This document shows positions 59,021 through 64,000 of a stretch of DNA of 64,000 bases, piece by piece. Location of the stretch: contig WVSR01000001.1 of the NCBI GenBank assembly GCA_015689775.1, forward strand, positions 372,001-436,000, read 5' to 3'. The position numbers and the translations under genes are program-made. How positions within the stretch are numbered: the first letter of the stretch is position 1; every line of letters begins with the position of its first letter. Source of the stretch: Rhodobacterales bacterium LSUCC0387. Its GTDB lineage: Bacteria > Pseudomonadota > Alphaproteobacteria > Rhodobacterales > Rhodobacteraceae. The notes beneath the pieces are model-generated. The model saw nothing but the letters and a program-made list of their open reading frames with translations. It had not been told where the DNA came from and made no database searches.

Positions 59021-59056
59021 TCGAAACTGATTCGCCGTCAATTTATTTTTTGAATC
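59018..59056. promoter_or_regulatory. Cluster of three GANTC sites in the ccrM upstream region
   Basis: GAGTC at 59018-59022, GATTC at 59029-59033 and GAATC at 59052-59056 lie 64-102 bp before the ccrM start. GANTC is the target of the CcrM enzyme encoded next door. In Caulobacter such sites in the ccrM promoter make its expression depend on methylation state. The same is inferred here. The last site overlaps the end of rnhB. Confidence 0.6.
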
Positions 59057-59687
59057 AACGACTTATAAGATGACGTTGATACAAGATGTTGTGGATGGGT
59101 TTGAAAGAACGTCTATGGTGCGGGGTCAACCCAAAATCTTGAAGCGCTTGAAGATGGGCTTTTGAGGGGTAGCCTGCGTTTTTCTCCCACCCGTAGCCCG
59201 CAAACTGTTGCGATAATGTCACCATGAGCCGATCCCGTGTTACCTTGGCCATGATAGAGGCCGCCGAAATCGACACAGAGCGGGCATCACCTTTGATGAT
59301 TGCGGTGGTAGGGCAGTGCAAATCTGGGGGAATGGCATTCCCATCAATCAGCGCATGATCTGGACGGCGGGAGAGACCGAGCACTGCACGGCGCATGGCT
59401 AAAAAAGTGGCGTTGCGAATATTCAGCTCATCAATCTCGGCAACGCTCGCCTCTGCGATACTGACCTCTGCCCGCGCTGCGATCTGATCGAACAGCGCCT
59501 CGCGCCGCTTTCGGCTAAGGGTTTTGGAATCATTCAAACCTTCGGGGATATCGCTTGGGTTCAGGATAACGGCTGCGGCCATAACTGGCCCCGCCAATGG
59601 GCCGCGCCCCACCTCATCTACGCCTGCGACGAGGCCGCCGATATGCGTCTCAAAACTGAAATCTGGCGCGAGATTGGGTTTGGTCAT
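59055..59687 (-). CDS. rnhB: Ribonuclease HII
   Basis: 210 residues from the ATG at 59687 (MTKPNLAPDFSFE), the usual length; a longer frame reaches 59774. The active-site motif VAGVDEVGRGPLAGPV near residues 21-36 is diagnostic, with DSKTLS and a later DHALIDG. It cuts RNA at RNA-DNA junctions and single ribonucleotides. It is 10 bp after the BciB-like gene and about 100 bp ahead of ccrM on the same strand. Confidence 0.94.
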   Translation of the reverse strand: MTKPNLAPDFSFETHIGGLVAGVDEVGRGPLAGPVMAAAVILNPSDIPEGLNDSKTLSRKRREALFDQIAARAEVSIAEASVAEIDELNIRNATFLAMRRAVLGLSRRPDHALIDGNAIPPDLHCPTTAIIKGDARSVSISAASIMAKVTRDRLMVTLSQQFAGYGWEKNAGYPSKAHLQALQDFGLTPHHRRSFKPIHNILYQRHLISR

Positions 59688-59697
59688 AGCCGCGAGA

Positions 59698-60951
59698 TTA
59701 CGGGCTACGATCCTCGCGCGCAATCTCGGATGGTTTGGGCACCAACCCATAGCGCGCAGCAAGGTGCCAGACATGGGCGGGAACCATATTCTTCATCTTG
59801 GAAGGATGGCTGCGGCGCAAATGTAAGATCGTTTCAATCGCCTTCATCTCGACCCGCGCACGGGCAAATTCCAAGCCACGCGGCCCAAGGCGAGGTTGCA
59901 GATATGCCACCAAGGGGCGCAGCCAGTTGGGCATCCGCCGCAAGGGCAAGCCACCCGCCGCGCGTTTAGTGTTGCTCAAAAATCCTTTGACAGCGCTTGT
60001 TCGATCCCCCTTATCGATCAAGGGCGACAGTAAGAGCCGTTCCGTAATACCATCAAGCATCTCTGCACCGCGGGCATTGCGTACCAAGATCCATTGCGCC
60101 CCATCGCCGCCCATATAGCCCACCGTGATATCGGCTAAGCGGTTCGTGTAATCAACACAGGTCTTGCAGGTCATTGGAAAGAAATCCGCAGGCAATTGTG
60201 AGATTGGCAATTTTAAAAAAGGCACGAAACGTGGCGGGCGCCCATCTGAAAAGCGCAGCTCAACTGAGTAATCTGGGCGAAACTCAAGATAACTTATGCT
60301 GTTCGGTTTTGCATCAAGCAGCGCAAGGAAATCATGGAACCGCGCGGTTGTGGTATTGTCCGAACAGGGCGTGCCGATGACATAAAGCCGCTCAAACCCA
60401 TATTTGGCCTCAAGGGCGCGGAGGGCATAGGTCTGGCAGGGGATGCCGATAAAAGCTAAGCGCGTGATCCCGCGCGACTTTGCCTGTTCCAACAAGGCCA
60501 CACTTGGGGCAAAGCCCATGCGCATCCCGCGACAGCCTGATAAGTGGCTAGGTTCGGTGACCAATACTGGCACAGGGCGCCACTTATCGTTTGGGTCAGG
60601 TGCAACTGTGATCACCGCCTCAATCGCCCCCACCCGTAACAAGGTTTCCGCAAGCGCTGTGGTAATGCCTGTCCATTGCGCGCCTTTTGCCGCAGGGGTT
60701 AGACTTGCGCGATACATGGCTTCGGTCACACCAAAAAACGCCTCTTCGTGACGCGTGGGGTCACTGATGCGCCCATGAATGCGTGCTTCGGCGCGCTCAT
60801 AATCTGGAGCGATGAACTGACAGGCCCGCCCGCAGGCGCGATCATCAGACATGCGGCTGACCCCGCAATCGGTGCAAAGCCCCGCACGCGGCCCCTTACC
60901 AAGTTTAGGTGCGAGTGTTCCCCGCTGCGCATCCAACATGATCTTGGTCAA
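59698..60951 (-). CDS. FrhB/BciB-type iron-sulfur flavoenzyme, candidate 8-vinyl reductase
   Basis: 417 residues. The N-terminus has cysteines C26, C29, C40 and C44 (CTDCGV...ACGRACQF). Then FFGV, GAQWTGITTALAETLL, FIGIPCQTYALRALE, VIGTPCSDNTT and CKTCVDYTNRLADITVGYMGGDGAQW follow. This is the coenzyme F420 hydrogenase beta-subunit family, closest in shape to BciB, the ferredoxin-dependent 8-vinyl reductase of bacteriochlorophyll synthesis. Photosynthesis genes are not in this window, so the role is open. Confidence 0.72.
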   Translation of the reverse strand: MTKIMLDAQRGTLAPKLGKGPRAGLCTDCGVSRMSDDRACGRACQFIAPDYERAEARIHGRISDPTRHEEAFFGVTEAMYRASLTPAAKGAQWTGITTALAETLLRVGAIEAVITVAPDPNDKWRPVPVLVTEPSHLSGCRGMRMGFAPSVALLEQAKSRGITRLAFIGIPCQTYALRALEAKYGFERLYVIGTPCSDNTTTARFHDFLALLDAKPNSISYLEFRPDYSVELRFSDGRPPRFVPFLKLPISQLPADFFPMTCKTCVDYTNRLADITVGYMGGDGAQWILVRNARGAEMLDGITERLLLSPLIDKGDRTSAVKGFLSNTKRAAGGLPLRRMPNWLRPLVAYLQPRLGPRGLEFARARVEMKAIETILHLRRSHPSKMKNMVPAHVWHLAARYGLVPKPSEIAREDRSP

Positions 60952-61020
60952 CTTTCCTGTGATCCAACATCAATGATCAAGTGCGACAGTCAGGCTGTCA
61001 ATCAAATTAGACACGTTAAA

Positions 61021-61097
61021 TGGTGACCCCGACAGGATTCGAACCTGTAACCTATCCCTTAGGAGGGGATTGCTCTATCCAGTTGAGCCACGGGGCC
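61021..61097 (-). tRNA. tRNA-Arg (CCT)
   Basis: The minus strand folds as a full cloverleaf: acceptor GGCCCCG with CGGGGTC, D arm GCTC...GAGC, anticodon stem ATCCC/GGGAT with loop CTCCTAA (anticodon CCT), and T arm ACAGG-TTCGAAT-CCTGT. The CCA end is encoded (61021-61023). It reads AGG codons. Confidence 0.95.
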
Positions 61098-61168
61098 ATG
61101 TCTGCTTTTGCTGGAATTTGGCATGCCGTGCAAGTTGAGCCAAAAAACCGAACGCTTGGCAAGGGGGT

Positions 61169-62245
61169 ATGGTTCGGCGTATCAATGGAAACCAGACGAC
61201 CGAAGACAGGATATCAGACGTGCGCGGACGCAATCCCTTTGATGGCAAACCCCAAATGACCTTGCGCGATGTGGCGGAGGCGGCGGGGGTGTCGGAAATG
61301 ACCGTCAGCCGCGTCTTGCGCAATCGGGGGGATGTCTCCGAGCGCACGCGCAGCAAGGTTTTTGAAGCGGCCCGCGCCTTGGGATATGTGCCCAATAAAA
61401 TTGCGGGCGCTTTGGCGTCGAACCGCGTCAATCTGGTTGGCGTGGTGATCCCGTCCCTGTCCAACATGGTTTTCCCTGATGTCCTCACAGGCATTGGCGA
61501 TGGTCTGCATGAAACGGATTTGCAGCCCGTTGTTGGCACCTCAAATTATGATTTGGAGCAGGAAGAGAAAGTCATTTTCGAAATGCTCTCATGGCGGCCC
61601 TCTGGTCTGATCGTGGCGGGTTTGGAACATACAGATGCCGCGCGGAAGATGATGGAGAATGCGGGGATTCCTGTTGTTGAGGTGATGGACACTGACGGCC
61701 CAAGCGTGGCGGCTCGCGTGGGCATCTCGCATGTGGCGGCAGGGCGTGCCATGGCCGAAGAAATCCTTGCCCGTGGCTATCGCAAAATTGGGTATCTTGG
61801 TTCTAGCTCTTTGCGCGATTTTCGGTCGCAAAAGCGGCAGCAGGGCTTTGAGGATGCGCTGAAGGAAGCGGGTCTGTCCTTAACGGATAAGATTTTTTAT
61901 GCAGGCCCCTCAGGATTTGGCACAGGCCGCGCGATGACCGAAGATTTGCTCAGCCGAAGCCCTGATCTCGATTTCCTCTATTATAATACGGATATGAACG
62001 CGGCGGGTGGCCTGCTTTATCTGCTTGAAAAGGGGTATGATATCCCCAATCAAATCGGCATTGCGGGGTTCAATTCCTTTGACATTTTGGATGGGCTGCC
62101 CCTGCGCATTGCTACGATGGACAGTCGCCGCACGGATATTGGGCGTGAGGCGGCCAAAATCATTGCAGGGCGGGCGCTTTCGGGGGCCGATATTGGATTG
62201 TCGCCAGAATTCTTGGCAGGTGACACGGTGCGTCCGCGCGGCTGA
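61169..62245 (+). CDS. LacI/GntR-type transcriptional repressor
   Basis: 358 residues from the ATG at 61169; the conserved part begins at MTLRDVAEAAGVSEMTVSRVLRN (ATG 61256), so the true start may be later. A LacI helix-turn-helix and hinge (GYVPNKIAGALASNR) precede a periplasmic-binding-like sugar domain. The overall sequence resembles GntR, the gluconate-operon repressor of the LacI family. No sugar genes are adjacent: sdaA faces it, converging. Confidence 0.88.
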   Translation: MVRRINGNQTTEDRISDVRGRNPFDGKPQMTLRDVAEAAGVSEMTVSRVLRNRGDVSERTRSKVFEAARALGYVPNKIAGALASNRVNLVGVVIPSLSNMVFPDVLTGIGDGLHETDLQPVVGTSNYDLEQEEKVIFEMLSWRPSGLIVAGLEHTDAARKMMENAGIPVVEVMDTDGPSVAARVGISHVAAGRAMAEEILARGYRKIGYLGSSSLRDFRSQKRQQGFEDALKEAGLSLTDKIFYAGPSGFGTGRAMTEDLLSRSPDLDFLYYNTDMNAAGGLLYLLEKGYDIPNQIGIAGFNSFDILDGLPLRIATMDSRRTDIGREAAKIIAGRALSGADIGLSPEFLAGDTVRPRG

Positions 62246-62251
62246 CTCGCC

Positions 62252-63664
62252 TCAGCATTCAGGCAGATTGACAGCCAAGCCCCCAAGTGAGGTTTCTTTA
62301 TATTTCAGGTTCATATCATGGCCCGTTTGCCGCATGGCCTCGATGCAATTATCAAGCGGCATGAAATGCGTTCCATCGCCCCGCAGCGCCAATGAGGCGG
62401 CCGATACAGCCTTAATTGCGCCCAAGCCGTTGCGTTCGATGCAGGGCACCTGAACCAATCCTGCCACGGGGTCACAGGTCATACCCAAGTGATGTTCAAG
62501 CGCGATTTCAGCCGCGTTTTCAATCTGTTCATTGGTGCCGCCAAGTGCCGCGCAGAGCCCTGCTGCGGCCATAGCTGCGGCTGATCCGACCTCGCCCTGA
62601 CAACCAACTTCGGCCCCAGAGATCGAGGCGTTGTGCTTGATCAACCCGCCAATTGCCGCCGCGACCATCAAGAAATCCAAACCGCCCTTTTTGGTCGCGC
62701 CGATGCAATGTGTTAGATAATAATGCAAAACTGCCGGAACCACGCCTGCCGCCCCATTGGTGGGGGCGGTGACCACACGGCCGCCTGCCGCGTTTTCTTC
62801 GTTCACGGCCATTGCATAGACCGAAAGCCAATCGTTGATTGTATGGGGTTGGGTGATGTTGCGCCCCGCCTCGGCCTGTAACTGGTCATGGATCGCTTTT
62901 GCACGGCGCTTGACCCGTAAGCCGCCGGGCAATTCACCTTCCATCCGCAAGCCGCGCTCAATGCAAGACAGCATCGCATCTCGGATCGCCTCAAGGCGCG
63001 TTTGTACCTCGGCGCGCGGCGCGCCGAGGCATTCATTTTCCCATTTCATCTGTGCAATAGATTTCCGCGCCTTGGCCCCCATGGCCAACATTTCTTCAGC
63101 TGTGCCAAAGGGATAGGGATATCCCGCATCCGCTTTTTGGGCGGCAAGCGAATTCCCGCGGGCGGCTTTTGCCGCTTGTAATTCTTTTGCGGTCATCACG
63201 AAACCGCCGCCGATGGAATAAAAGACTTCCTCCATATAGAGCGCCCCATTGGCGTCATAAGCGCGAAGGATCATACCATTGGCGTGCCCCTCTAAGGCGG
63301 GGCCATAGTCAAAGATGATATCTTCCTCTGGGTAAAGGCGCAGTTGCGGCAGCCTGTCAGGAGTGACATGCCCTGCCGATTTGATCGCTGCAATGGCGCT
63401 ATCCGCCTGATCGGGGTCAAGCTTATCGGGGCGAAACCCAGCAAGGCCCAGGATTACAGCGCGGTCAGTGGCGTGACCTTTGCCCGTAAAGGCGAGTGAT
63501 CCGTGCAAACTACACGACAAGGCCGCAACCTCACCTGCGCCTGGCTCGCGGGTGCCATGGCGCAACCGATCGAGAAATTGCGCTGCGGCATTCATTGGTC
63601 CAATCGTATGGGAAGACGAGGGGCCAATCCCAATTTTGAAAACATCAAAAACTGACAGAAACAT
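62252..63664 (-). CDS. sdaA: L-serine ammonia-lyase (L-serine dehydratase)
   Basis: 470 residues, the fused single-chain form. It starts [24 protein letters not shown], and the 4Fe-4S cysteines lie in [17 protein letters not shown] and [17 protein letters not shown]. It deaminates serine to pyruvate using an iron-sulfur cluster in place of PLP. It converges on the LacI-type gene with a gap of six bases. The region 63665-63851 upstream holds its promoter and no gene. Confidence 0.94.
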   Translation of the reverse strand: MFLSVFDVFKIGIGPSSSHTIGPMNAAAQFLDRLRHGTREPGAGEVAALSCSLHGSLAFTGKGHATDRAVILGLAGFRPDKLDPDQADSAIAAIKSAGHVTPDRLPQLRLYPEEDIIFDYGPALEGHANGMILRAYDANGALYMEEVFYSIGGGFVMTAKELQAAKAARGNSLAAQKADAGYPYPFGTAEEMLAMGAKARKSIAQMKWENECLGAPRAEVQTRLEAIRDAMLSCIERGLRMEGELPGGLRVKRRAKAIHDQLQAEAGRNITQPHTINDWLSVYAMAVNEENAAGGRVVTAPTNGAAGVVPAVLHYYLTHCIGATKKGGLDFLMVAAAIGGLIKHNASISGAEVGCQGEVGSAAAMAAAGLCAALGGTNEQIENAAEIALEHHLGMTCDPVAGLVQVPCIERNGLGAIKAVSAASLALRGDGTHFMPLDNCIEAMRQTGHDMNLKYKETSLGGLAVNLPEC

Positions 63665-63851
63665 AATGCAATTACCCCGATCTGCACCGCGCCTCGGGCC
63701 AAGATATGCTATTTCTTCATATTTCTATGGTGACGAATCCGACCCGTTTCTTACACTGCGCGACCAAACTCAAAGGTCTGCGATCAGAATTTGCGCCTTG
63801 CCTGCTCTTGATCTGCGGTAGGGATGCCCGATAGCCGTTATTTCTGGAAAC

Positions 63852-63926
63852 TGGTGAGCCCGGGAGGATTCGAACCTCCGACCAATTGATTAAAAGTCAA
63901 CTGCTCTACCACTGAGCTACGGGCCC
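63852..63926 (-). tRNA. tRNA-Lys (TTT)
   Basis: A cloverleaf on the minus strand: acceptor GGGCCCG with CGGGCTC, D arm GCTC...GAGC, anticodon stem GTTGA/TCAAT with loop CTTTTAA (anticodon TTT), T arm GGAGG-TTCGAAT-CCTCC, and an encoded CCA at 63852-63854. The last 74 bases of the window after it show nothing recognisable. Confidence 0.95.
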
Positions 63927-64000
63927 GCCTGAGGCCCGCCTAATATAAACGTGACTGCCCCCCGTCAAGCCAAAAACCTGAATAATTGTCATTATAGTAA

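Noticed and set aside
61021-61097. tRNA-Arg as an integration site
   Set aside because: No integrase, direct repeat of the tRNA end, or foreign-looking block lies beside it.

Overview
The window reads as ordinary chromosome of an alphaproteobacterium of the Rhodobacterales (Roseobacter-like). Several things point there: the GANTC methyltransferase ccrM beside rnhB, a Rhodobacter-type porin, a malyl-CoA lyase-like protein, a phaA-phaB pair, the run pmbA / cysQ-like / DUF4170 / waaA / lpxK, the run DUF3576 / leuS / holA, and argH followed by a tiny lipoprotein gene. Coding density is very high and many neighbours overlap by ATGA junctions. No insertion sequence, prophage, integrase, CRISPR array, rRNA or complete mobile element is visible. 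All family names are from reading translations by eye; no database search was possible.

Layout. 1-7.3 kb: argG (start only), ilvA, a Nudix hydrolase, kdsD/kpsF, UDP-glucose dehydrogenase and a UDP-glucuronate epimerase (sugar-nucleotide supply for surface polysaccharide), tag, and a broken EAL-domain gene. 7.4-9.5 kb: phaA-phaB, supplying 3-hydroxybutyryl-CoA. 9.5-19 kb: a small YdcH-type protein, a methyltransferase with a DUF2007 partner, a polyprenyl diphosphate synthase, ispE, a TPR protein, the ETF-ubiquinone oxidoreductase, quinone reductase and lysA. 19-30 kb: a DUF4175 membrane protein, a zinc-ribbon protein, the 3' stump of ftsX, plsC, accA, a malyl-CoA lyase-like gene, a DMT transporter, a PatB-like C-S lyase, def-fmt and rnhA. 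30-38.9 kb: mscL, an Lrp regulator, azlCD, mobA with an unknown partner, greA, argH with its lipoprotein, a TlpA-like thioredoxin, mtaB-dapF. 39-54 kb: a PagL-like lipid A deacylase, a porin, leuS-holA, a flavoprotein, an enoyl-CoA hydratase, an SDR, and the pmbA-to-lpxK block. 54-64 kb: CoA transferase, DsbA-like protein, dciA, mutY, a dead alkB fragment, ccrM-rnhB, a BciB/FrhB-like reductase, tRNA-Arg(CCT), a LacI-type regulator, L-serine dehydratase and tRNA-Lys(TTT).

The genes mostly serve central metabolism and envelope building: lipid A/Kdo (kdsD, waaA, lpxK, pagL-like), phospholipid and fatty acid synthesis (plsC, accA), isoprenoid and quinone supply (ispE, polyprenyl synthase), lysine and arginine synthesis (dapF, lysA, argG, argH), translation and tRNA (def, fmt, leuS, mtaB), and DNA care (tag, mutY, rnhA, rnhB, holA, dciA, ccrM).

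The most notable signals are marks of gene decay and gaps in expected gene neighbourhoods. There are three relics: an EAL protein with three single-base losses, the last part of ftsX with no ftsE, and the C-terminal end of an alkane monooxygenase. lptE is missing from between leuS and holA. There is also a perfect 22-bp palindrome upstream of etfD, an AT-only 13-bp hairpin directly after mutY, and three GANTC sites upstream of ccrM. I did not find a convincing new multi-gene system.
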